Source: an uncultured Polaromonas sp. (GTDB lineage Bacteria > Pseudomonadota > Gammaproteobacteria > Burkholderiales > Burkholderiaceae). From it: a DNA stretch of 27,274 nucleotides. Position numbers and translations under genes: made by a program. Under the pieces are notes generated by a model. The model was not told where the DNA came from. It did no database searches and saw only the letters and a program-made list of their open reading frames with translations. Positions 7,057 through 14,602 of the stretch are shown here, in pieces; position 1 is the first letter of the stretch, and the number at the start of each line of letters is the position of its first letter. Where the stretch lies: assembly GCA_946479075.1 (NCBI GenBank), contig CAMLDT010000019.1, forward strand, positions 1 through 27,274, given 5' to 3'.

Positions 7057-8193
7057 ATGCAAATCACCCGCATCCACCTGCACCCGCTGGAGGTGCCCAT
7101 GGGCAAGCCGATCAAGATGGCCGGCGAGGTCCTGACGCATGCACAAACCCTGCTGGTGCGCATCACCGACGAAGAGGGGCGCGAAGGCTGGGGCGAAGCC
7201 AGCGCCGCGCCGCTGATGACCGGCGAAACCCTGGGCAGCATTGACGCCAGCACCCAGTACCTGGCGTCGCGGCTGACCGGCGCAGCCGTCCCGGGTGCCG
7301 CCGCCATTCCCCGCCTTCTGGACAGCATCCTGTATGGCAACCCTTCGGCCAAGTCGTGCATCGAAACCGCGCTGATGGACCTGCTGGCCCAGCGCGCCGG
7401 TCTGCCGCTTCACGCGCTGCTGGCCGGGGAAGATCACAGCGCTTGCACGCAGCGCATCGAGATGCTGCACATGCTGGCGTCTGGCGACGTGGAGGCGGAA
7501 CTGGAGGAAGCCGCCAGGCTGCGGCGCGAGGGCTACCGGCAATGGAAAATCAAGGTCGGTGCGGGTGCGCTTGAAGCTGACCTGCAGCGCGTCCGCCGGC
7601 TGTGCCAGGCCCTTTCCGGTGATGTGGTGTCGGCAGACGCCAACCAGTCGCTGTCGGCCGAGGCGGCCGGCGCCATCGCAACCAGGGGCGTGGCCCACGG
7701 CATGGCGTTTCTGGAACAACCCTTCCCGGCGGGCGAGGTGGACGCCATGGCGGCCTTGCACCGCGCCAGTGGCCTGGCCTTGTGCGCCGACGAATCCATC
7801 CACGGCATCAACGATATCGCGGCACACCAGCAGGCGCAGGCCGCGCAGGGCGTCAGCCTGAAGCTCATCAAGCTGGGGGGCACCCAGGCGCTGGTGGAAG
7901 CCGGCCGCCTGTGCCTGAGGCTGGGCATGCAGGTCAACCTGGCCTGCAAGGTGGCCGAAACCACGATTTCCGCAGCGGCAACGGCACACGCCGGCTTTGC
8001 CCTGCGCGAGGTGGCCTGGGGCTTCAGCATGTCCAACCGCTACCTGGCGCGGGATGTCTGCGGCCAGCCGCTGGCGCCCGTGAACGGCGCCATCGGCCGG
8101 GACCAGCTTGCCCGTCCCGGCCTGGGTTATGCGCCGGATGCCGAGCGCCTGCGCGAGTTCGCCAGCGGGACGCTGCCTACCCACGCGTTCTGA
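7057..8193 (+). CDS. Enolase-superfamily enzyme, muconate-lactonizing (MLE) subgroup
   Basis: A 378-residue mandelate racemase/muconate lactonizing enzyme-type protein: an N-terminal capping domain to about residue 125, then a TIM barrel. Catalytic residues are readable: the KxK pair Lys164/Lys166, metal ligands Asp194 (SADANQ), Glu220 (LEQPF) and Asp245 (CADES), and the opposite base Lys269 (SLKLIKLGG). The spacings (26, 25, 24) equal those of Pseudomonas MLE, which places it in the two-lysine MLE subgroup of cycloisomerases, epimerases and some dehydratases, not in the mandelate racemase or glucarate subgroups. Its exact reaction cannot be assigned. ATG 7057 is chosen because the reading frame further upstream overlaps the preceding gene. 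The spacer from that gene is 31 bp, so the two are probably co-transcribed. Confidence 0.9.
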   Translation: MQITRIHLHPLEVPMGKPIKMAGEVLTHAQTLLVRITDEEGREGWGEASAAPLMTGETLGSIDASTQYLASRLTGAAVPGAAAIPRLLDSILYGNPSAKSCIETALMDLLAQRAGLPLHALLAGEDHSACTQRIEMLHMLASGDVEAELEEAARLRREGYRQWKIKVGAGALEADLQRVRRLCQALSGDVVSADANQSLSAEAAGAIATRGVAHGMAFLEQPFPAGEVDAMAALHRASGLALCADESIHGINDIAAHQQAQAAQGVSLKLIKLGGTQALVEAGRLCLRLGMQVNLACKVAETTISAAATAHAGFALREVAWGFSMSNRYLARDVCGQPLAPVNGAIGRDQLARPGLGYAPDAERLREFASGTLPTHAF

Positions 8194-8237
8194 ATTCTTT
8201 TTTCACCGCAGTTCTTTATTCATCAGGAGACAAAAAC

Positions 8238-9230
8238 ATGGCTTTTTCCAAAATGCTTGCGCAGGTTTCATCCGGTGCCGCGATGGCGGCGCTGACGGCC
8301 GCAGCGGCGCTGTCCGCAGTGTCCGCTCATGCCGCCTGGCCCGACAAACCGGTTCGGCTGGTCGTGCCGTTTGCAGCGGGAGGGCCATCGGACATCCTGG
8401 CACGCGGGATCGGGCAGAAACTCAGCACCTCGCTGGGAACACCGGTACTGATCGACAACAAGCCGGGCGCCGGCACCAACCTGGCCGCGGAGATGGTCGC
8501 CAAATCGCCAGCGGACGGCTACACCCTGTTCATCATGATGGTGGGCACCCAGGCCATCAATGAGGCCATGTACCCCAAGCTCAACTACAACACCGTCAAG
8601 GACTTCACGCCGGTCACGCTGGTCGCGTCTTCTTCGCTGATGCTGGTGGCCCATCCGTCCGTGCCCGCGAAAAACTTCAAGGACCTGGTGGCCCTGGCCA
8701 AGGCCAATCCGGGCAAGCTGAACTTTGGCTCCTCAGGCTCGGGAACACCGCTGCATCTGGGGGGCGAACTGCTGAATAACCGCGCCGGCACAAAAATCGT
8801 GCATGTTCCATACAAGGGCGCCGCACCGGCGCTGAACGACGTGCTGGGCGGGCAAATCGAGCTGGCCATGGTCGGCACCCCCTCTGCCCTGCCCTACCTC
8901 AAATCCGGCCGGCTCACACCCATCGGCCTGACCAGCGCCAAGCGCAGCTCACTGGCACCCGATGTGCCGACCATTGCAGAGTCCCTGCCGGGGTATGAGG
9001 TCGAACTGGTCTACGGCATCGTGGCGCCGGCGGGCACACCCAAGGAAGTCGTGGCCCGCCTCAATACCGACATCCACAAGGCGCTGCAGGACGCCGAACT
9101 ACGCGACAGGCTGCTGGGCCAGGGTTTTGAGGTGCGCACCAGCACCCCGGAACAACTGGGCAGCTACATCCAGTCCGAAATCGCCAAATGGGCGCCCATC
9201 GTGAAGGAGTCGGTCGTCAAGCCCGAGTAA
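8238..9230 (+). CDS. Bug/TctC-type periplasmic substrate-binding receptor (second copy)
   Basis: A 330-residue receptor with a signal peptide (hydrophobic stretch to about residue 32, cleavage after AHA before AWPDKPVR). The Bug fold follows: VRLVVPFAAGGPSDILARGIG, then LIDNKPGAGTNLAAEMVAKSPADGYTLF, LNFGSSGSGTPLHLGGELL, VHVPYKGAAPALNDVLGGQIELAM, and APAGTPKEVVARLN. It would bind a carboxylate in the periplasm for a TctAB-type importer or act as a sensor. The ribosome-binding site is AGGAGA, 7 bases before ATG 8238. It shares family motifs but not close sequence with the receptor at 3153-4151, so the locus has two distinct receptors, one on each arm. It lies between the enolase-superfamily gene and the uxaA-like gene, in the same direction. 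Confidence 0.93.
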   Translation: MAFSKMLAQVSSGAAMAALTAAAALSAVSAHAAWPDKPVRLVVPFAAGGPSDILARGIGQKLSTSLGTPVLIDNKPGAGTNLAAEMVAKSPADGYTLFIMMVGTQAINEAMYPKLNYNTVKDFTPVTLVASSSLMLVAHPSVPAKNFKDLVALAKANPGKLNFGSSGSGTPLHLGGELLNNRAGTKIVHVPYKGAAPALNDVLGGQIELAMVGTPSALPYLKSGRLTPIGLTSAKRSSLAPDVPTIAESLPGYEVELVYGIVAPAGTPKEVVARLNTDIHKALQDAELRDRLLGQGFEVRTSTPEQLGSYIQSEIAKWAPIVKESVVKPE

Positions 9231-9276
9231 GGCGACACCGCCCGGCCATCCCCTCCCTTTCCAGAACCCAACCGCT

Positions 9277-10866
9277 ATGACAACCCACGCCACGCCAAGC
9301 ACCCCTGCCGCCACCGAAACACCTTCAAGCACCACCAAGCGCATGATCGGTCCCGTCATCCGCCTGCACCCGCAGGACAACGTGGTGGTGGCGCGGCTGG
9401 ACGTGGCGCTGGGCACCGCTGTGCCCAGTGAGGGCTTTACCAGCCGCAGCCAGGTGCCGGCGGGCTACAAGATCGCGGCACGCAAGATCCTCAAGGGCGA
9501 GCCGATCCTGAAGTACAGCGTGACCGTGGGATTTGCCAATGTGGACATCGAGGCCGGCACCATGGTGCACAGCCACAACACCGAGTTCCGGGAGTTTGAC
9601 CGGGACTACGCGCATGCCAGCGCGTTCAAGCCGGTGCAGTTGCTGCCCGAAGACCAGCGCGCCACCTTTCAGGGCTATGTGCGGCCCAATGGCAAGGTCG
9701 GCACCCGCAACTTCATCGGCATCCTGTCCACGGTGAACTGCTCGGCCACGGTCGTCAACAAGATCGCGGAGTGGTTCACGCCCGAACGCCTGGCCGAGTT
9801 CCCCAATGTGGACGGCGTGGTGGCCTTCAGCCACTCCATCGGCTGCGGCATGGAGATGACGGGCGAACCAATGCAACTGTTGCGCCGCACCATGGCGGGT
9901 TATGCGCGCCACCCGAATCTCGCGGCGGCCATGGTCATCGGCCTGGGTTGCGAACGCAACCAGCTCAAGGGCCTGATGGCCCAGGAGGAGCTGGAAGCCA
10001 GCCCCACGCTGCACACCTTCATCATGCAGGAAAGCGGCGGCACACGAAAAACCATTGAGGCCGGCATCGAAGCCGTGCGCGCCCTGCTGCCAGCTGCCAA
10101 CGCCTTCCGGCGCGAGACCGTGAGCGCCAGTCACCTGATGGTCGGCCTGCAATGCGGCGGGTCCGACGGTTTTTCGTCGATCACGGCCAACCCTGCGCTG
10201 GGCGCCGCGGTGGACATCCTGGCTCGCCACGGCGGCACCGGCATCCTGTCAGAGACGCCCGAAATTTACGGCGTGGAGCACACGCTGACGCGCCGCGCCG
10301 CGAGCCGCGCCATCGGTGAAAAACTGATAGAGCGCATCCGCTGGTGGAAAGACGAATACTCGGTGGGCCGCGATGTGCAGATCAATGGCCAGGTCAGCCC
10401 CGGCAACCAGATCGGCGGCCTCGCGAACATTTTCGAAAAATCGCTGGGCTCGTCGATGAAAGGCGGCACCGGCCCGCTGATGGCGGTGTACCGCTACGCC
10501 GAGCCGGTGACCACGCCAGGTTTTGTGTTCATGGACACGCCAGGCTTTGACCCCGTGTCGGCGACCGGCCAGATTGCCGGCGGGGCCAACCTCATTGCCT
10601 TCACCACCGGCCGCGGCTCGATGTTCGGCTCCAAGCCCGCGCCCTGCATCAAACTGGCCACCAACAGCCCGATGTTCCACCGGCTGGAAGAAGACATGGA
10701 CATCAACTGCGGCGAAATCCTGGACGGCACGGCCTCGGTCGAGGAAATGGGGCAGCGCATCTTCGAGTTGTTTCTGCGGACAGCGTCGGGAGAACCCAGC
10801 AAGAGCGAAGCTTTGGGCCTGGGCGACCATGAGTTTGTGCCCTGGCAGATCGGCATCATGAGCTGA
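9277..10866 (+). CDS. UxaA-family (altronate/galactarate dehydratase-like) enzyme
   Basis: A 529-residue member of the UxaA/GarD family, whose characterised members dehydrate sugar acids such as D-altronate or galactarate with a divalent iron. An N-terminal SAF-type domain (about residues 25-110, ILKYSVTVGFANVDIEAGTMV) is fused to the catalytic core that begins YVRPNGKVGTRNFIGIL. Conserved cysteine-bearing motifs are visible: SHSIGCGMEMTG near residue 190, GLGCERNQLKG near 225, and GLQCGGSDGFSSITANP near 290. These probably bind metal. The Thr/Pro/Ser-rich first 20 residues look disordered. No strong ribosome-binding site precedes ATG 9277. It is the last gene of the rightward operon. Naming it uxaA would overstate the evidence, since the uronate-isomerase partners of E. 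coli are absent here. Confidence 0.9.
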   Translation: MTTHATPSTPAATETPSSTTKRMIGPVIRLHPQDNVVVARLDVALGTAVPSEGFTSRSQVPAGYKIAARKILKGEPILKYSVTVGFANVDIEAGTMVHSHNTEFREFDRDYAHASAFKPVQLLPEDQRATFQGYVRPNGKVGTRNFIGILSTVNCSATVVNKIAEWFTPERLAEFPNVDGVVAFSHSIGCGMEMTGEPMQLLRRTMAGYARHPNLAAAMVIGLGCERNQLKGLMAQEELEASPTLHTFIMQESGGTRKTIEAGIEAVRALLPAANAFRRETVSASHLMVGLQCGGSDGFSSITANPALGAAVDILARHGGTGILSETPEIYGVEHTLTRRAASRAIGEKLIERIRWWKDEYSVGRDVQINGQVSPGNQIGGLANIFEKSLGSSMKGGTGPLMAVYRYAEPVTTPGFVFMDTPGFDPVSATGQIAGGANLIAFTTGRGSMFGSKPAPCIKLATNSPMFHRLEEDMDINCGEILDGTASVEEMGQRIFELFLRTASGEPSKSEALGLGDHEFVPWQIGIMS

Positions 10867-10896
10867 AAGCCGTCCCCGCGGCGGCGGCCGGGCCGC

Positions 10897-11850
10897 TCAG
10901 GTCAGCAAAGCCACAGCGGCTGAAAAGCTGAAGAACGCCAGCACCGTGGACAGCAGGATGATGCGCGCAATGCGGCCGTTGTTGGCACCGAACCGTTCGG
11001 CCAGCAGCGACACATTGCTGGCGCTGGGCAGGGCCGCCACCAGCACGATCACCGTCAGCGCAAAGGGCTTGAGCGGCAGGCCGGCGTAGATGGCCAGCAG
11101 GCCGACCAGGCCGACCAGCAACGGGTGCAGCAGCAGCTTGATCAGCGCGACCGGCACGTAATCCTTCAGCGCAATCGTTTCCACACTGTTCATCTGGGAT
11201 CGCGCCAGCACCGCGCCGATAGTGAACAGCGCCACCGGCGAGGCGGCGTCGGCCATCAGCGCGACCGTCTGCATCACCGGCGCCGGCAGGGCGATCTGCA
11301 GCCCCGAGGAGATGGCGCCCAGCACAATCGCCCAGGGCATGGGATTGAGCGCGACGCCCCGCAGCGCCTTGCGCGCCGCAACTTCCGCGCCATGCACGTC
11401 GGCCGAGTCCAGCCGGGACAGGGCAATGCACAGCGAGCTGGTCACGAGCAGGTCCACCACAATGGTCAAGATCGCTGGGCCCGCGGCCTGCGCGCCGAGG
11501 AGCGCGACCAGCAGCGGCACCCCCATGAAACCGGTGTTCGGGAAGGCCGCCACCAGCGCCCCAAAGGAGGCGTCGTTCCAGCCGATCCGCGGGCCGCGCG
11601 TCACTGCCACCGTGAAAGCCACCATGATCAGCGCGCACAGCAGGTACACCGCCACCAGGCTGCCGTCGAGCAGTTGCGCCAGTGGCGTGTTGGCGCCGAA
11701 GCGGTACAACATGCAGGGCAAGGCGAAATACAGCACAAAGGTGTTGAGCCCCGGAATCGCCGCCTGCGGCAACAGGCCCCGGCGCGCGGCCAGGTAGCCG
11801 CACAGCACGAGCGCGAAAAAAGGGAAGGTGATGAGAAGAATGCTTAGCAC
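10897..11850 (-). CDS. AEC (auxin efflux carrier)-family permease
   Basis: A 317-residue integral membrane protein with about ten hydrophobic helices in two halves, the usual size and layout of the AEC family. Typical motifs are present: the N-terminal helix LLITFPFFALVLCGYLAARRG, PGLNTFVLYFALPCMLYRFG, and GWNDASFGALVAAFPNTGFMGVPLL near the middle. Bacterial members move carboxylates such as malate or malonate; none is characterised well enough to name the substrate here. The start is GTG 11850, as no in-frame ATG is suitable. It converges on the uxaA-like gene (30 bp apart) and diverges from rep. It may serve the catabolic locus, but it is not in that operon. Confidence 0.87.
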   Translation of the reverse strand: MLSILLITFPFFALVLCGYLAARRGLLPQAAIPGLNTFVLYFALPCMLYRFGANTPLAQLLDGSLVAVYLLCALIMVAFTVAVTRGPRIGWNDASFGALVAAFPNTGFMGVPLLVALLGAQAAGPAILTIVVDLLVTSSLCIALSRLDSADVHGAEVAARKALRGVALNPMPWAIVLGAISSGLQIALPAPVMQTVALMADAASPVALFTIGAVLARSQMNSVETIALKDYVPVALIKLLLHPLLVGLVGLLAIYAGLPLKPFALTVIVLVAALPSASNVSLLAERFGANNGRIARIILLSTVLAFFSFSAAVALLT

Positions 11851-11893
11851 AAAGCGTATTGTCGCTGCCCCGGTTTGCAGGCAACTGACTGGC

Positions 11894-11899
11894 TATGAT
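11894..11899 (+). promoter_or_regulatory. Possible -10 element of rep
   Basis: TATGAT matches the sigma-70 -10 consensus at 5 of 6 positions, 44 bp before the rep start in the 93-bp divergent spacer. No good -35 lies 16-18 bases upstream (TTGCAG at 11875 is only 13 away), so the call is weak. Confidence 0.25.
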
Positions 11900-11943
11900 G
11901 GGCCGCTGCCAGCCTCTCCTTATTGCGTCCGCCCTGTTGTTGC

Positions 11944-14073
11944 ATGTCGTCCCACCCTTCTCTAGCTTCGCCCCCGCTCACCGGCCTCAACCTCGCCCAG
12001 CAGGAAGCCGTCAACTACATGCACGGCCCCTGCCTGGTGCTGGCCGGGGCAGGTTCCGGCAAAACGCGGGTCATCACACACAAGATTGGCCGGCTGATCC
12101 AGGCCGGGCTCAAGGCCGAGCAGGTCGCGGCCATCACCTTCACCAACAAGGCCGCGGCCGAGATGCGTGAGCGCGCAAAAACACTGATTGGCAAAACCGC
12201 CAAAGGCGTGCTGATTTGCACTTTTCATGCGCTGGGCGTGCGCATGCTGCGCCAGGACGGCGCAGCGCTGGGCCTGAAGCCGCAGTTTTCCATCCTCGAC
12301 AGCGACGATGTCACCAGCATCCTCAAGGACGCCGGTGGCAGCACCGATGCCGCTACCGCGCGCCAGTGGCAGTGGACCATCAGCGCCTGGAAAAACAGCG
12401 GCCTCAATGCGGCCGAGGCCGAAGCCCAGGCCGGCAACGACGAGGAACGGCTGGTCGCCCGCATCATGGCGCGTTATGAAGAGCGCCTCGCGGCCTACCA
12501 GAGCGTGGATTTCGACGACCTGATCGGCCTGCCGCTCAAGTTGCTGCGGGAGCACGATGCGGTGCGGGACAAATGGCAGAAGGCCATGGGCCACGTGCTG
12601 GTTGACGAATACCAGGACACCAATGCCACCCAGTACGAGGTGCTCAGGCTACTCGTCGGTGCACGCGGGCGTTTTACCGCGGTTGGCGATGACGACCAGT
12701 CAATTTACGGCTGGCGCGGCGCCACCCTGGACAACCTCAAAAAGCTGCCTGTCGATTACCCCAACCTGCGTGTCATCAAGCTGGAGCAAAACTACCGCTC
12801 GACCAGCGCCATCCTGCGCGCCGCCAACAACGTGATCGCGCCCAACCCCAAACTGTTCCCGAAAACCCTGTTCAGCGAACTGGGCGAAGGCGAGCCGGTG
12901 CGCGTGCTGGACTGCGACAGCGAGGAACATGAAGCCGAACGTGTGGTGGCACGCATCCAGAGCCTGCGCGTCGAAGGCACGCTGCAGGCCGAGGGCGGGC
13001 AGCACAAGGAGTGGAAAGATTTCTGCGTGCTGTACCGCGCCAACCACATGGCCAAGCCTTTCGAAAAAGCCTTCCGCAAGGCCAACATTCCCTACAAGGT
13101 CTCGGGCGGGCAAAGCTTTTTCGACCGCGCCGAGATCAAGGACCTGTGCAGCTGGATGGTGCTGATGGTCAACAACGACAACAACGCCGCCTTCATCCGG
13201 GCCGTCAAGACGCCCAAGCGCGGTATTGGCCACACCACACTGGCGGGCCTGAGCAGCTTTGCTGAGCAGTACAAGCTCAGCCTGTTCGAGTCGCTGTTCA
13301 GCAACTCCCTGGGTGCGGTGCTGCCGGCCAAGGCGGTGGGATCGCTGCATGAATTCGGCCGTTACCTCAACGACCTGGAGTACCGCGCCCGACGCACGGT
13401 GGGCGCCGAAGACGCGCGCGCCTTTCTCACGGCCTGGCTCAAGGACATCGACTATGAGAAACACATTTACGACAGCGAGGACAGCGAAAAAGTCGCCGCC
13501 GCCCGCTGGACCAACGTGATGGACTTCTGCGACTGGATGGCCCAGCGCTGCGGCGGGCAAATCGACGACACCTCCGGCGCGGTGGTGGCCGCTGAAACCA
13601 AAACCATGCTGGAGGTGGTGCAGACCATTGCCCTGCTGTCGACCATCAGCGAACGCGAAGGCGACCAGAACGTGGTGACCCTGTCCACCTTGCACGCCGC
13701 CAAGGGCCTGGAGTGGCCGCATGTCGTGTTGGCGGGCGTCAACGAAGGTCTGCTGCCCTTCAAGCTCGATGACGACGGCAGCAACACGGACGATCTGGCC
13801 TTGCGCCTGCAGGAAGAGCGCCGGCTGATGTACGTCGGCATCACGCGGGCGCAACGCACGCTGGCGGTGAACTGGCTGCGCAGGCGCAAGAAGGGCCGCG
13901 ACACCGTGGCTGGCGTGCCCAGCCGCTTCATCGCCGAAATGGGGCTGGACAAAACCACCGTGAAAGAAGACCCGCGCGAGAAAATACGGGCGTTGCGGGC
14001 CGAGTTTGCCAAACGTGCAGCAGACAGCGCCGAGGCCCTCAGCCTGGCGGAATCCAGCCGAAGCGCCCCCTGA
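11944..14073 (+). CDS. rep: ATP-dependent DNA helicase Rep (UvrD/Rep superfamily 1)
   Basis: A 709-residue superfamily 1A helicase that travels 3' to 5' on single-stranded DNA and clears proteins ahead of replication forks. The motifs appear in order: the Q-motif LNLAQQEAVNY, Walker A AGAGSGKT (residues 34-41), FTNKAAAEM (Ia), DEYQDTN (II), GDDDQSIYGWRGA (III), LEQNYRST (IV), STLHAAKGLEWPHV (V) and EERRLMYVGITRAQR (VI). The N-terminal GPCLVLAGAGSGKTRVIT and the absence of a UvrD-type C-terminal tail favour Rep over UvrD or PcrA. I chose ATG 11944; a TTG seven codons upstream would only add a cysteine-rich stub. It stands alone, divergent from the AEC gene and followed after 10 bp by the small exported-protein gene. 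Confidence 0.94.
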   Translation: MSSHPSLASPPLTGLNLAQQEAVNYMHGPCLVLAGAGSGKTRVITHKIGRLIQAGLKAEQVAAITFTNKAAAEMRERAKTLIGKTAKGVLICTFHALGVRMLRQDGAALGLKPQFSILDSDDVTSILKDAGGSTDAATARQWQWTISAWKNSGLNAAEAEAQAGNDEERLVARIMARYEERLAAYQSVDFDDLIGLPLKLLREHDAVRDKWQKAMGHVLVDEYQDTNATQYEVLRLLVGARGRFTAVGDDDQSIYGWRGATLDNLKKLPVDYPNLRVIKLEQNYRSTSAILRAANNVIAPNPKLFPKTLFSELGEGEPVRVLDCDSEEHEAERVVARIQSLRVEGTLQAEGGQHKEWKDFCVLYRANHMAKPFEKAFRKANIPYKVSGGQSFFDRAEIKDLCSWMVLMVNNDNNAAFIRAVKTPKRGIGHTTLAGLSSFAEQYKLSLFESLFSNSLGAVLPAKAVGSLHEFGRYLNDLEYRARRTVGAEDARAFLTAWLKDIDYEKHIYDSEDSEKVAAARWTNVMDFCDWMAQRCGGQIDDTSGAVVAAETKTMLEVVQTIALLSTISEREGDQNVVTLSTLHAAKGLEWPHVVLAGVNEGLLPFKLDDDGSNTDDLALRLQEERRLMYVGITRAQRTLAVNWLRRRKKGRDTVAGVPSRFIAEMGLDKTTVKEDPREKIRALRAEFAKRAADSAEALSLAESSRSAP

Positions 14074-14083
14074 CAGGAAGCCC

Positions 14084-14602
14084 ATGCAGCTTGACATTTC
14101 CCTCCGGTTTGCTCTTGTTTTGATAGCTATCAGCGCTTGCTGCATAAGGGCTGGCGCCCAAAATGACACCAAAGTGCCAGGCCCCGCCCGCGTATCAGGC
14201 GTTTGTCCGACGGCAAGCGGGCTGTCTGCCCCACATCTGTATGGTCAATGGCGTGTACGCTTTACCCCGGCGCCCGCGGGCTTGCCAGCGCAAGCGGTGC
14301 TGCGCCTGGAAAAGCATGCAGAATTCAGCGAGAGCCTCGCGGGCTTTGTTCTGCGGGAAATCGGCAGCGCCCAGGCTGGGGGACATGCACCCCGGGCGCA
14401 ACTGGCGGGGGACCTGGAAAACGGGTACCTGACGCTGGACGAATCATCCAACGGCATCAGCATCACAGGCACCTGGAACGGTGAAATGGTAGAAGGATCA
14501 TGCGGAAAAAAATTCACAGGCACATGGAAAGACACCAGCGACAACGCAACGCCGGACACACCGGACGTGCCCTTCACGCTGGAAAGACTTCCAGGCTGGT
14601 AG
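14084..14602 (+). CDS. Small exported protein of unknown function, signal peptide overlaps an interspersed repeat
   Basis: A 172-residue protein from ATG 14084, preceded by ACAGGAAG. Residues 1-25 form a signal peptide (MQLDISLRFALVLIAISACC...). Cleavage could be after AGA (residue 25), or the segment ISAC could act as a lipobox with lipidation at Cys19; I cannot decide. The mature part has alternating strand-like segments (LYGQWRVRFTP, AVLRLEKHAEF, ISITGTWNGEMVEGSCGKKFTGTWKD), suggesting a small beta-barrel or lipocalin-like fold that would sit in the periplasm or outer membrane. I recognise no named family. Residues 12-28 are encoded by a copy of the interspersed motif. The 3' end overlaps the longest reading frame of the following phospholipase gene, so the two may be co-expressed. 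Confidence 0.7.
   Translation: MQLDISLRFALVLIAISACCIRAGAQNDTKVPGPARVSGVCPTASGLSAPHLYGQWRVRFTPAPAGLPAQAVLRLEKHAEFSESLAGFVLREIGSAQAGGHAPRAQLAGDLENGYLTLDESSNGISITGTWNGEMVEGSCGKKFTGTWKDTSDNATPDTPDVPFTLERLPGW
14119..14166 (+). repeat. Interspersed motif copy within the signal-peptide coding region
   Basis: TTTGATAGC, 3 bases, CAGCGC, 9 bases, AAGGGCT, 2 bases, CGCC, and a final TGA: the same framework as the copy in priA at 1370-1417 (32 of 48 identical). It is read in the same frame in both genes. Here it encodes residues 12-28 (VLIAISACCIRAGAQND), the hydrophobic core and cleavage region of the signal peptide. Confidence 0.55.

Noticed and set aside
6910..8184. 424-codon minus-strand frame opposite the enolase-superfamily gene
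   Set aside because: The plus frame has a full catalytic residue set; the minus translation is low-complexity and without motifs.
10884..10896. GCGGCC/GGCCGC palindrome between the convergent uxaA-like and AEC genes
   Set aside because: The loop would be too small for the full stem and there is no T-run; not supportable as a terminator.
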